30,702 bases of DNA from JAJZOM01 sp046703545 (GTDB lineage: Archaea > Thermoplasmatota > Thermoplasmata > Thermoplasmatales > Thermoplasmataceae). The notes beneath the pieces are model-generated. The model made no database searches. It was not told where the DNA came from and was given only the letters and a program-made list of their open reading frames with translations. The translations under genes were made by a program, and so were the position numbers. How positions within the stretch are numbered: the stretch's first letter is position 1; each line of letters starts with the position of its first letter. The stretch lies in contig JBJKSX010000004.1 in NCBI GenBank assembly GCA_046703545.1, positions 1 through 30,702 of the forward strand. The letters run 5' to 3'. Below, in pieces: positions 13,719 through 20,503 of this stretch.

Positions 13719-14441
13719 GGCGATTTTGATGGCCTCGTCAACATCTTCCAGCTCCATTGCTATGTCTGATGCCAGATCATAAATGAATCCCAGTGACTTC
13801 CTCAATTCCTTTCTTTCCTTCTTGTTCTTGATGGTGTCAACTATCTTGTCAATGAGGTCAACTGCCGCCATGGCATCTTCAAGGGCCTTCTTCTCATCTC
13901 CGCCTTCCCTGATGATACCTATCTTGCCCCTTGTTGCCTCAAAGTAATTGTCCCAGTCTTCAGTGTTTTCCGCGATCTTGAGAACCTGCTCGTATATTTC
14001 CGCTGCCTCTTTCCTTTCCTTGGCTGCTTTTGACTTGAGTTCCGCTATAGCGTTAAGTGTGGTGGAAATCAGAAAAGGGTCATCGATTTCCTTGGCCGTC
14101 TGGAAAGCCCTCACAAAGAAATCCTCGCTTTCCGCCTTTTTCTTGGCGTCCATCTCGATATATCCCAGGTTGAGGTAATCCATCGCAATCAGGTCCTTCT
14201 CCCCTGCTTTCTCGTGGATTTCCAGCGACATAAGAGCATAATTCTTGGAGTTTTCATCGTTCTTGCTCTCCAGGGTGTTATATGCTTGGGATAGTCTGTA
14301 GCAGAGTTCTGCAGTATCAGAGTCCTTATTGTCCTTGATGACTTCGTACGCCTTGAGGTATTCCCTTATGGCGTCCATGACTTTTTCTTTCTGAAGAAAT
14401 GCGTCTCCATTTTTAATCGCAGTCTCTACTGTTTCGTCCAT
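13698..14441 (-). CDS. TPR-repeat protein
   Basis: A 247-residue all-helical protein with tetratricopeptide-like pairs. Examples are AIKNGDAFLQKEKVMDAIREYLKAYEV, AMDYLNLGYIEMDAKKKAESEDFFVRAFQTA, and a KERKEAAEIYEQVLKIAENTED unit, followed by a final helical bundle (KKALEDAMAAVDLIDK onwards). TPR folds act as protein-binding scaffolds; the partner is unknown. Two starts are possible. The ATG at 14441 has a GGTGA ribosome site six bases upstream, which suits an internal operon gene; the ATG at 14456 has none and would add five residues. It lies 28 bases downstream of the HMG-CoA reductase gene and is probably cotranscribed with it. Confidence 0.8.
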   Translation of the reverse strand: MDETVETAIKNGDAFLQKEKVMDAIREYLKAYEVIKDNKDSDTAELCYRLSQAYNTLESKNDENSKNYALMSLEIHEKAGEKDLIAMDYLNLGYIEMDAKKKAESEDFFVRAFQTAKEIDDPFLISTTLNAIAELKSKAAKERKEAAEIYEQVLKIAENTEDWDNYFEATRGKIGIIREGGDEKKALEDAMAAVDLIDKIVDTIKNKKERKELRKSLGFIYDLASDIAMELEDVDEAIKIAQRSKAE

Positions 14442-14469
14442 TGGAATTTCACCCATAGATTTTTTCTAA

Positions 14470-15744
14470 CTATTTATTTGTTCTTTTGCGGACATTTTCC
14501 AGTATTTCCCTGGCACTGGTCATGCTTATGCTCTTGTTTCTCACCATGGTTTCCGCAACTTCATCGATTTCCGGGCCAATTGCGCCGACCGACGCGGCAA
14601 GGCTCCTGGAATGCAGTGACATGTGGCCCTGTTGAATGCCTTCTGAACTTAATGCCCTCACAGCTGCGAAGTTCTGGGCAAGGCCCACCGCAGCCAGCAC
14701 ATTGGCAAACTCCCTTGAATCTGCAACATTGAGGATTTTCCTGAAAATGGCGGATTTCCTCACAGTATTTGTTGAACCACCAACTGTCCCCACTGCAATT
14801 GGAATTTCAATCTCTGCAAGGAGGTCGCCATCTGTAGTCCTGCTGTACCTTGTCAGTGAAAGGTTTCCTGTAAGGTAGTGGTATGTGTGGGCATTGGCCT
14901 CTGCAGATCTCCAGTCATTGAGGGTGGCCATGAGAACCGCATCAATCCCGTTCATTATGCCCTTGTTGTGAGTTGCTGCCCTGTATGGGTCCACATTCGC
15001 CATTTCGTAAGACCTGATCATTTTGTCAACAACCGCATCCCCGCCTATCATGGATTTCTTGAACACAGCCCTGCTTCTGGATACCCTGTGAGATGTCAGG
15101 TTGCTCAGTATCCTCAGGTTTGTCCTGCAACCGGTCAACTCTTCCAGGTATGGAGCCACTATCTCACACATGCTGTTGACGACATTGGCACCCATGGCGT
15201 CCCTGACATCGATCAGAAGATGGACAACAACACTCTTTCCAGGATCATCCAGTGACCTTATTTCAATGTCCTTGGCACCTGCGCCGAGAGAACTCAGGGT
15301 CTTGCTCCTGGTGTTTGCAAGTTCCAGGATTTCCTGCCTGTGTTCGGTTATTGTGCTTCTAAGCTTCTCATAGTCGCCGTATTCAATAATCTGTATCTGC
15401 CCGATCATTATGGGATCGGTGGACTCTGAAATGAATCCTCCGGACGCCCTCGCTATCCTGGCCGCGTTTGAACAAGCCGCAACCACAGACGCCTCCTCAA
15501 TGGCCATTGGAATGAGGTAGTCCTTGTTGTTTATGAGGAAATTAGGGGCGATACCCACTGGAAGCTCCAGTGTGCTTACCACATTCTCAATGAGCCTGTC
15601 TGCAAGTTCCTGGGAAAGTGATCCGGTAGTTGAAAGCGTTTCAACCTCTTCCTCTGAGAGCCCTGAGAAATTTTTCAAAATCTCAAGCCTCTCCGGCACT
15701 GATAATTTGTAGAAGCCTGAAATCTGTGAAGTCTTGCCTTCCAT
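14470..15744 (-). CDS. hmgA: hydroxymethylglutaryl-CoA reductase, class II
   Basis: About 424 residues. It reduces HMG-CoA to mevalonate, the precursor of archaeal isoprenoid lipids. Catalytic residues of the family are visible: Glu84 in AIEEASVVAACS, Lys261 in ATHNKGIMNGIDA, Asp277 in LNDWRSAEANAH, and His374 in QQGHMSLH. The cofactor motif DAMGANVVN is present. The soluble N-terminus without membrane helices, the EExSVVAA form and the overall length mark the bacterial-type class II enzyme (Pseudomonas mevalonii-like), known also from Thermoplasmatales and Archaeoglobus. The start ATG 15744 has a GGTGAT about ten bases upstream; a GTG at 15762 would add six residues. It leads an operon with the TPR gene and is divergent from pyrB. 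Confidence 0.95.
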   Translation of the reverse strand: MEGKTSQISGFYKLSVPERLEILKNFSGLSEEEVETLSTTGSLSQELADRLIENVVSTLELPVGIAPNFLINNKDYLIPMAIEEASVVAACSNAARIARASGGFISESTDPIMIGQIQIIEYGDYEKLRSTITEHRQEILELANTRSKTLSSLGAGAKDIEIRSLDDPGKSVVVHLLIDVRDAMGANVVNSMCEIVAPYLEELTGCRTNLRILSNLTSHRVSRSRAVFKKSMIGGDAVVDKMIRSYEMANVDPYRAATHNKGIMNGIDAVLMATLNDWRSAEANAHTYHYLTGNLSLTRYSRTTDGDLLAEIEIPIAVGTVGGSTNTVRKSAIFRKILNVADSREFANVLAAVGLAQNFAAVRALSSEGIQQGHMSLHSRSLAASVGAIGPEIDEVAETMVRNKSISMTSAREILENVRKRTNK

Positions 15745-15809
15745 GCCTAATGCAATCACCACTATTCAGATAATGATTTTCGAAAAGTCTAAACTTTGCC
15801 CTGAAAAGA

Positions 15810-15817
15810 TATTTAAT
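15810..15817 (+). promoter_or_regulatory. pyrBI promoter (TATA box)
   Basis: TATTTAAT is centred about 27 bases before the pyrB ATG at 15841, as for a leaderless transcript. The same AT tract read on the reverse strand (ATTAAATA) is the only strong TATA-like sequence upstream of hmgA, so the divergent gene may share it with a longer leader. Confidence 0.5.
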
Positions 15818-15840
15818 TCTCTGCTCTATCTGACTTACTG

Positions 15841-16755
15841 ATGTTAAAAAACAGGAGTATTGTATCCATCGAGGATGTCTCCCTCGCTGAGCTGGACGAT
15901 ATTTTCAAAAAAGCAGATGAAATGTCCAGCGCACTCAAGCAGGGAAAAGCCCTGAAAAACCTGGACGGCAAGATAATGGCCACTTTCTTCTATGAACCAA
16001 GCACCAGGACAAGGCTGTCTTTTGAGAGCGCAATGAACAGGCTTGGAGGGTCCGTAATATCTGTGTCGGAGGCAAAGTCCTCTTCTGTGGCCAAGGGGGA
16101 AACTCTTGCAGACACCGTGAGGATGGCAGAGGGCTACTCTGATGTGATCGTTATCAGGCATCCCATGGAAGGTGCAGCAAAGCTTGCGGCAAGATTCTCC
16201 TCAAAACCTGTTATCAATGCGGGCGATGGTTCAGGGCAGCATCCCACGCAGACCATAATGGACCTTTACACGATAAGGAAGGAGCTTGGCTCAATAGATG
16301 GAAAAGAGATCACCATGGTTGGGGATTTGAGATATGGAAGGACTGTGCATTCTCTGCTTCTGGCACTTTCAAACTTTGACGTAACAGTGAATCTTGTTTC
16401 ACCAGATATACTCAGGATCCCTGAACATATCATCTCCAGGCTGCCAGGCGGCTTCAAGGTCAACGTCACATCGGATTTTGACTCCACACTCGAGTCAAGC
16501 GATGTCCTATACGTCACAAGAATACAGAAAGAGCGCTTTACTGACCAGAATGAGTACCTCAGTGTGATCGGTTCATACTCAATAAACGGAGATGCAGTTG
16601 AAAAGATGAAGGATAGATCAATAGTCATGCATCCGCTTCCCAGGATAGATGAGATAACTCCGGATGTTGACTCATCACCGAAAGCTGCATACTTCAGGCA
16701 GGCCAGCAACGGAGTTCCGGTAAGAATGGCGCTTGTGTCCATGATTGTGGGGTGA
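15841..16755 (+). CDS. pyrB: aspartate carbamoyltransferase, catalytic subunit
   Basis: A 304-residue catalytic chain that condenses carbamoyl phosphate with aspartate, the committed step of UMP synthesis. The carbamoyl-phosphate loop YEPSTRTRLSFESAMNRLGG holds Ser54-Thr55-Arg56-Thr57-Arg58. The 80s loop is SEAKSSSVAKGETLADT, and HPTQTIMDLYTI and the C-terminal HPLPRIDEI are all intact. Length matches archaeal PyrB. It is the first gene of a two-gene operon with pyrI. Its TGA stop is five bases before the pyrI ATG, within the GGTGAT ribosome site that serves pyrI. Confidence 0.98.
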   Translation: MLKNRSIVSIEDVSLAELDDIFKKADEMSSALKQGKALKNLDGKIMATFFYEPSTRTRLSFESAMNRLGGSVISVSEAKSSSVAKGETLADTVRMAEGYSDVIVIRHPMEGAAKLAARFSSKPVINAGDGSGQHPTQTIMDLYTIRKELGSIDGKEITMVGDLRYGRTVHSLLLALSNFDVTVNLVSPDILRIPEHIISRLPGGFKVNVTSDFDSTLESSDVLYVTRIQKERFTDQNEYLSVIGSYSINGDAVEKMKDRSIVMHPLPRIDEITPDVDSSPKAAYFRQASNGVPVRMALVSMIVG

Positions 16756-16760
16756 TTAAG

Positions 16761-17222
16761 ATGGAAAAGACATTGAAGATTTCAAAAATCAAAGACGGCA
16801 GCGTCATTGACCATATCTCTGCGGGAAAGGCCCTGAAAGTGTTATCAATTCTCAAGATAGATGAGAAAAACACCAATTCAGTAAGCATTGGGATAAGGGT
16901 TCCCAGTGGCAAGATGTCCTTCAAGGATGTAATCAAGATAGAGAACAGGTACCTGGAGAAGTTTGAGGTTGACCGGATCGCACTCATAGCGCCTGAGGCT
17001 TCCATAAGCATAGTCAAGGACTATGAGGTCACCAAGAAATACACTGTGGAGCTTCCATCAAGAATAGTGGGTATTGTGAAGTGCCACAACGCCAACTGCA
17101 TCACAAATGTTCGTGAGCCGGTAAGCAGTGAATTTTCACTGGTAAGCAAAAAACCGCTTGTGATAAGGTGCAACTTCTGTGAAAGAAATATGAGTGAAAA
17201 AGAGGTGCTCAGCTCTCTTTAA
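16761..17222 (+). CDS. pyrI: aspartate carbamoyltransferase, regulatory subunit
   Basis: A 153-residue regulatory chain that lets nucleotides control the PyrB trimers in the 6:6 complex. The N-terminal effector domain begins KTLKISKIKDGSVIDHI and holds IGIRVPSGKMSFKDVIKIEN. The C-terminal zinc domain has the two pairs C-H-N-A-N-C and C-N-F-C spaced by about 25 residues, the usual four structural cysteines. The ATG at 16761 is preceded by a good GGTGAT ribosome site and gives the family length (153); a GTG at 16752 would overlap the pyrB stop by four bases. The stop codon lies in the loop of a perfect hairpin shared with the convergent gene. Confidence 0.96.
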   Translation: MEKTLKISKIKDGSVIDHISAGKALKVLSILKIDEKNTNSVSIGIRVPSGKMSFKDVIKIENRYLEKFEVDRIALIAPEASISIVKDYEVTKKYTVELPSRIVGIVKCHNANCITNVREPVSSEFSLVSKKPLVIRCNFCERNMSEKEVLSSL

Positions 17223-17234
17223 GAAGAGAGCTGA
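17209..17234. terminator. perfect 11-bp hairpin spanning convergent stops (bidirectional terminator candidate)
   Basis: TCAGCTCTCTT (17209-17219) and AAGAGAGCTGA (17224-17234) are exact reverse complements around the 4-base loop TAAG. Both TAA stop codons, of pyrI on the forward strand and of the FtsZ-like gene on the reverse strand, share the central TTAA. The arms also encode the last residues of both proteins. Confidence 0.6.
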
Positions 17235-17995
17235 TATTTGATAAGTTCAGATGTATTTGAGAGCCTGGTTGAAAGGACTTCAACCTTTCTTGCTATCTCT
17301 ATGTTTATCTTTCTCAGGGCCTTGGCTTTGTCCCTGATGTAATCTTTCTGCTTGTCAACCAGTTTCTGGTTGTCATATACAATGACACTTGCTCCGGTTG
17401 CTTCAAGGTCTTTGATGCCTGCATCTGCGAGTTTCCTCCTCTTTAGGTCTTCCTTTGATGGCTTTATTATAACGTTAACGTGAGCTATCTTCCTCTGCGT
17501 GAGAAGTTTTGAAAATGTGACGTGCATTTTCTGGGCAAAGTCTCCTCCGAATCCACTTACCAAAACGTAAGAATTTGATTTGTCAATGTCATTGATCAAT
17601 TCCTTGGATAGGGATTCTGAATCCCCTTTTGCACCGAAATATGTGGTGGTTATGGATGCAGTTTCAAGTGATTCGCTCCACTGGTCAAACTGGTTGAGTG
17701 ATTTTCTGTATTCATACTCCTCCCTTGAGAGTAGGGTTACTCTCACGGGATCAGGTTCGGAAATTTCCAGTTCAGTTGCATCAGGCACGGGGTTGCTTTT
17801 AGCAAATGCCCTCTCCTTCTTGGCCTGGATTGATCTGTATGAGGTTCTCCTTATCTGGAGTGGCTTGATGTTTCTTACAACCCTGTCACCTGCTTTTCCA
17901 AAGGCAAGTACCACGTTGTCCATCCTCTCCTGGTAATACTTCCTTATGAGCCCTTTCAGCGCGCTTTCAATATAGCTTGTTCCTACTGTTTCCAC
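17219..17995 (-). CDS. divergent FtsZ-like protein lacking the T7 loop and C-terminal domain
   Basis: A 258-residue protein whose motifs run collinear with the FtsZ GTPase domain. VVLAFGKAGDRVVRNI (28-43) matches the T1 strand-loop VVGVGGAGNNAVNRM; GAKGDSE (121-127) matches the T3-region GAGGNPE. SYVLVSGFGGDF (142-153) matches the T4 region MVFITAGMGGGTGTG, with the GTP-binding TGTG lost; VNVIIKPSKED matches AVVTKPFSFEG; RRKLADAGIKDL and ASVIVYDNQKLV (202-213) match AEEGIEEL and TLIVIPNDKLL. It ends in a helix matching H7, so the catalytic T7 loop and activation domain are missing (FtsZ is usually 350 or more residues). GTG start with AGGTG upstream. Probably cotranscribed with the RHH gene. 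Homology is inferred by eye; a nucleotide-free scaffold or other Rossmann-like protein remains possible. Confidence 0.6.
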   Translation of the reverse strand: METVGTSYIESALKGLIRKYYQERMDNVVLAFGKAGDRVVRNIKPLQIRRTSYRSIQAKKERAFAKSNPVPDATELEISEPDPVRVTLLSREEYEYRKSLNQFDQWSESLETASITTTYFGAKGDSESLSKELINDIDKSNSYVLVSGFGGDFAQKMHVTFSKLLTQRKIAHVNVIIKPSKEDLKRRKLADAGIKDLEATGASVIVYDNQKLVDKQKDYIRDKAKALRKINIEIARKVEVLSTRLSNTSELIKYQLSS

Positions 17996-18005
17996 TTTTT
18001 TGCAC

Positions 18006-18440
18006 CTACCTTATTGATTTTTTCATCCTGTCACTCTTGTGGGAGCTCTCACTGAACCTGTCAGTGAGTTCTTCGAATTTGTCAAGATCATTCATTATGG
18101 AAGTGAAACTGTTCATCTTGTCTTCAATAATCTTGTGAAGTTCGCCGGTTTTGACTGAATTCTCGAGAAGTTCCTCAATTACCTCGTCCTTGGTCTTGAA
18201 GAAGCCCTTTTGGACGACCATTGAGATCATCTTGTCCATGTTCTTGCTGAGCTTGATTCCCATTTCTCCTGAGTCTATTACGCCGATTCGAGTTCTGGAT
18301 ATGTAATCCAGAACTGAGTGTCTAATGAATTCAGAACGACTGCCGAATCTCGGGTTTGTATCAAGGAACTCATCAATCTCCGATAGGTCATCTTCGGAAA
18401 TACGGAGTGTAAGTTTTGTATCCTTGTTTTCGAGACTCAA
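18006..18440 (-). CDS. ribbon-helix-helix protein with two RHH-like units
   Basis: A 144-residue protein. Residues 8-47 form a clear CopG-type RHH unit: strand TKLTLRIS, helix EDDLSEIDEFLD, turn, helix SRSEFIRHSVLDYI. Residues 60-97 repeat the pattern, MGIKLSKN, NMDKMISMVVQKGFF and TKDEVIEELLENSV, suggesting a second RHH unit in the same chain. A Lys-rich helical tail (99-144) may be a coiled coil. RHH proteins bind DNA through the paired strands; the second strand here is less basic and may serve dimer contacts. It starts at TTG with a TATA tract (ATTTAAAT, 18471-18478) about 35 bases upstream and precedes the FtsZ-like gene by ten bases. In haloarchaea an RHH regulator, CdrS, is likewise paired with ftsZ2. 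Confidence 0.8.
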   Translation of the reverse strand: MSLENKDTKLTLRISEDDLSEIDEFLDTNPRFGSRSEFIRHSVLDYISRTRIGVIDSGEMGIKLSKNMDKMISMVVQKGFFKTKDEVIEELLENSVKTGELHKIIEDKMNSFTSIMNDLDKFEELTDRFSESSHKSDRMKKSIR

Positions 18441-18470
18441 GAGACTTCAAAACAAAATACTATTCTCAGT

Positions 18471-18627
18471 ATTTAAATATTCGTATTTGTACGTACAATT
18501 GATGCGAAATGTATGTCTGCCGTCAACAGTTGTATGTCACTTGTAACCAGCTATTTCAGGTATTATTCTAACAAATTCAATAATACTGTTATTTTGAATG
18601 TTTCATCTGTGTATGACCATGTATGTA
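18471..18627. promoter_or_regulatory. RHH-gene promoter and five TGTATGT-like octamers (candidate operators)
   Basis: The reverse-strand TATA tract ATTTAAAT is at 18471-18478. Upstream of it lie TGTACGTA (18488-18495), TGTATGTC (18510-18517), TGTATGTC (18531-18538), TGTATGAC (18610-18617) and TGTATGTA (18620-18627), all in the same orientation. Start-to-start distances are 22, 21, 79 and 10 bases; 22, 21 and 10 are near whole helical turns. Short repeated sites upstream of an RHH gene would fit autoregulation. The same region also serves as upstream sequence for the divergent aIF2-beta gene. Confidence 0.5.
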
Positions 18628-18680
18628 TTTATTAAATGCACTTAATATTATTATCCTCACGTGGGCCCTGCATTGACAAG

Positions 18681-18688
18681 ATTATAAG
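18681..18688 (+). promoter_or_regulatory. aIF2-beta promoter (TATA box)
   Basis: ATTATAAG is centred about 25 bases before the ATG at 18709, so the mRNA should be leaderless. Confidence 0.5.
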
Positions 18689-18708
18689 AGTGATTCCAAT
18701 TACATTCC

Positions 18709-19332
18709 ATGGATGTTAGCGATTATGATAGCCTGTTGAAGAAGACAGAAGGCATACTTTCAAAATCAACAGTGAGCGAAGCCCGGCTCCAGATTCCAGA
18801 TCCGGATATTATACACGAAGGAAAAGTTACCATCGTAAGGAATTTTGCAGACATAGTTGAACTCATTAACAGGGACCCGAAGCACATTTCAAAGTTCCTC
18901 ATGACTGAATTTGGCATTGGGGTAACCATAAGCGGCAGAAGACTCACCATAAACAGGAAGATCTCTGCAGACCAGATCTCAGCAAAGATTCGCCAGTACA
19001 TGGAATCTTATGTGACTTGCTATGAATGCAAATCCCCAGATACAGAAATACAGAAAATTGGCAGGACCTACGTCCTGACATGCAAGGCATGTGGTGCACA
19101 GCACCCAATCAGGATAGCAGCTGAAGTCAAGGCAGATGACACCAAGATAGAAGAGGGGAGAACCTACACTGTTGAAATCACCAAGATAGGTGGTTCAGGG
19201 GAGGGGCGTGCCTTCTACAGGGGCTTCAACATATTCGTTCCCGGTGTCAAAAAAGGGGACACTGTGAAGGTTCTCATCAAGAAAATCAGAAATAATATAG
19301 CACTTGCACAGGTTGTGCAAGAGAAGAGCTAA
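18709..19332 (+). CDS. translation initiation factor aIF2 beta subunit with C-terminal TRAM domain
   Basis: A 207-residue protein. Residues 1-135 are aIF2-beta: the N-terminal helix YDSLLKKTEGIL that contacts the gamma subunit, the core EGKVTIVRNFADIVELINRD, KHISKFLMTEFGIG, and a zinc ribbon with Cys104, Cys107, Cys125 and Cys128 (CYEC and CKAC). Residues about 145-205 form a TRAM domain, GRTYTVEITKIGGSGEGRAF, then GFNIFVPGVKKGDTVKVLI, a small RNA-binding barrel. The factor delivers initiator tRNA to the ribosome with the alpha and gamma subunits, which are not encoded here. TRAM tails occur on aIF2-beta of several euryarchaea. Its TAA overlaps the ATG of the PIN gene by one base. Confidence 0.94.
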   Translation: MDVSDYDSLLKKTEGILSKSTVSEARLQIPDPDIIHEGKVTIVRNFADIVELINRDPKHISKFLMTEFGIGVTISGRRLTINRKISADQISAKIRQYMESYVTCYECKSPDTEIQKIGRTYVLTCKACGAQHPIRIAAEVKADDTKIEEGRTYTVEITKIGGSGEGRAFYRGFNIFVPGVKKGDTVKVLIKKIRNNIALAQVVQEKS

Positions 19333-19703
19333 TGGCATCCAGAGTGGCTTCAAAGGTCATTCTGGATACAAATTCCCTTATTTATTCACTGAAGAACAAA
19401 GCAGACTTGAGCGACCTGCTTTACAAACTGACTGAAGTGTCCGGGATTGTTGTGCCAAAATGCGTTATAATGGAACTGGAAAGGATGTCTGGGGATGTTA
19501 TTTATGCCAGAGGCGCCCTGGACCTGGCATCCAGATTTCAATCAATAGAGGGGGAAGGGCCAGCTGATGACTGTATTCTCGATCTCGCTGCAAAAAACAT
19601 GTACTTCATACTGACAAACGACCGGGAGCTCCTCAAGAGGGCAAGGGGGGAAGGCATCCGGACCCTGTCTTTCAAGGGACGGAAAAGAATAGATTTTTCT
19701 TAG
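19332..19703 (+). CDS. PIN-domain ribonuclease-like protein (Fcf1/Utp24-like, COG1412 type)
   Basis: A 123-residue single PIN domain. Acidic residues that would hold metal in the active site are present: Asp12 in VILDTNSLIYS, Glu48 or Glu50 in CVIMELERM, Asp79/Asp80 in GPADDCILDLAA, and Asp97 in ILTNDRELLKRA. The ending GIRTLSFKGRKRIDF matches the archaeal stand-alone PIN proteins related to the rRNA-processing factors Fcf1/Utp24. No antitoxin-like gene is beside it; instead it overlaps the aIF2-beta stop by one base (TAATG) and should be cotranscribed with it. A housekeeping RNA-processing role is therefore more likely than a VapC toxin role. Confidence 0.88.
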   Translation: MASRVASKVILDTNSLIYSLKNKADLSDLLYKLTEVSGIVVPKCVIMELERMSGDVIYARGALDLASRFQSIEGEGPADDCILDLAAKNMYFILTNDRELLKRARGEGIRTLSFKGRKRIDFS

Positions 19704-19828
19704 ATGCTAACACTCTACTGTTCGTTTTAACATGGTAGAATCACGATTGGGGAGAACTGCCTGTGCAGAATGCCTGCAATCGCAAAGTAATATTAGACCG
19801 GGAACTATCTACCAAAAGCTGAGTTACG

Positions 19829-20503
19829 ATGGGTGACACCTTTGACAACAATTACTGGGCACTTAAGGCCATAAAGAGCCTTGGTGGTTCCAAGAGCCTT
19901 ATATCGCTCTCATCTACAGAACTTGCAGAATACATGGGCATAAGCCAGCAGTCAGCTTCAAGATTCATTCTAAGCCTCCTCCGGGAAGGCTACATAATAA
20001 GGCAGATGAATGGCAGGAAGCAGGAAGTTAGCATCACGGAAAAGGGGATGAACCTCCTGATCAAAGAGTATTCAGATCTGGCGACCCTGCTGGAAAAGCC
20101 AGTAAGGATGAAACTGGAAGGCTCTGTGCAGAGCGGCCTTGGTGAAGGCAGATACTATATTTCAAGAAAAGGCTACATTATCCAGTTTCAGGAAAAGTTG
20201 GGCTTTATTCCATATCTGGGAACACTGAATCTCAAGATCAAGCCAGGATCCGAACTTGCACTGAGGAAACTGAGGAGCATGGATGGAATACACATAGACG
20301 GATTCACCACCGACGACAGAACTTATGGGCCTGTCAAGATATTCCTTTGCGCGGTGTCTGGAATAAAATGCGGCATAATATTCCCGGAGCGGTCTGTTTA
20401 CAGCGACGTGATGGAAATCATTTCAACAGAGTACCTGAGGGAAAAACTTGGAATTTCCGATGGCAGTGACCTAATAGTGGAAGTTACCGGGCCATTCAAC
20501 TAG
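19829..20503 (+). CDS. ribK: CTP-dependent riboflavin kinase with N-terminal helix-turn-helix (RbkR type)
   Basis: A 224-residue bifunctional protein. Residues about 10-85 form a MarR/winged-helix unit, with ISLSSTELAEYMGISQQSASRFILSLLREGYI as the recognition region. Residues about 90-224 are the archaeal riboflavin kinase, with LEGSVQSGLGEGRYYIS, FIPYLGTLNLKIKPG, HIDGF, YGPVKIFLCAV and the ending ISDGSDLIVEV. It makes FMN from riboflavin using CTP, and in other archaea the HTH part (RbkR) represses or activates riboflavin genes. No other riboflavin gene is in the window, so any target other than itself is distal. The ATG at 19829 follows a 125-base gap; TAATATTA at about 19788-19795 is the best TATA candidate. 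The stop overlaps that of the convergent gene within CTAG. Confidence 0.92.
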   Translation: MGDTFDNNYWALKAIKSLGGSKSLISLSSTELAEYMGISQQSASRFILSLLREGYIIRQMNGRKQEVSITEKGMNLLIKEYSDLATLLEKPVRMKLEGSVQSGLGEGRYYISRKGYIIQFQEKLGFIPYLGTLNLKIKPGSELALRKLRSMDGIHIDGFTTDDRTYGPVKIFLCAVSGIKCGIIFPERSVYSDVMEIISTEYLREKLGISDGSDLIVEVTGPFN

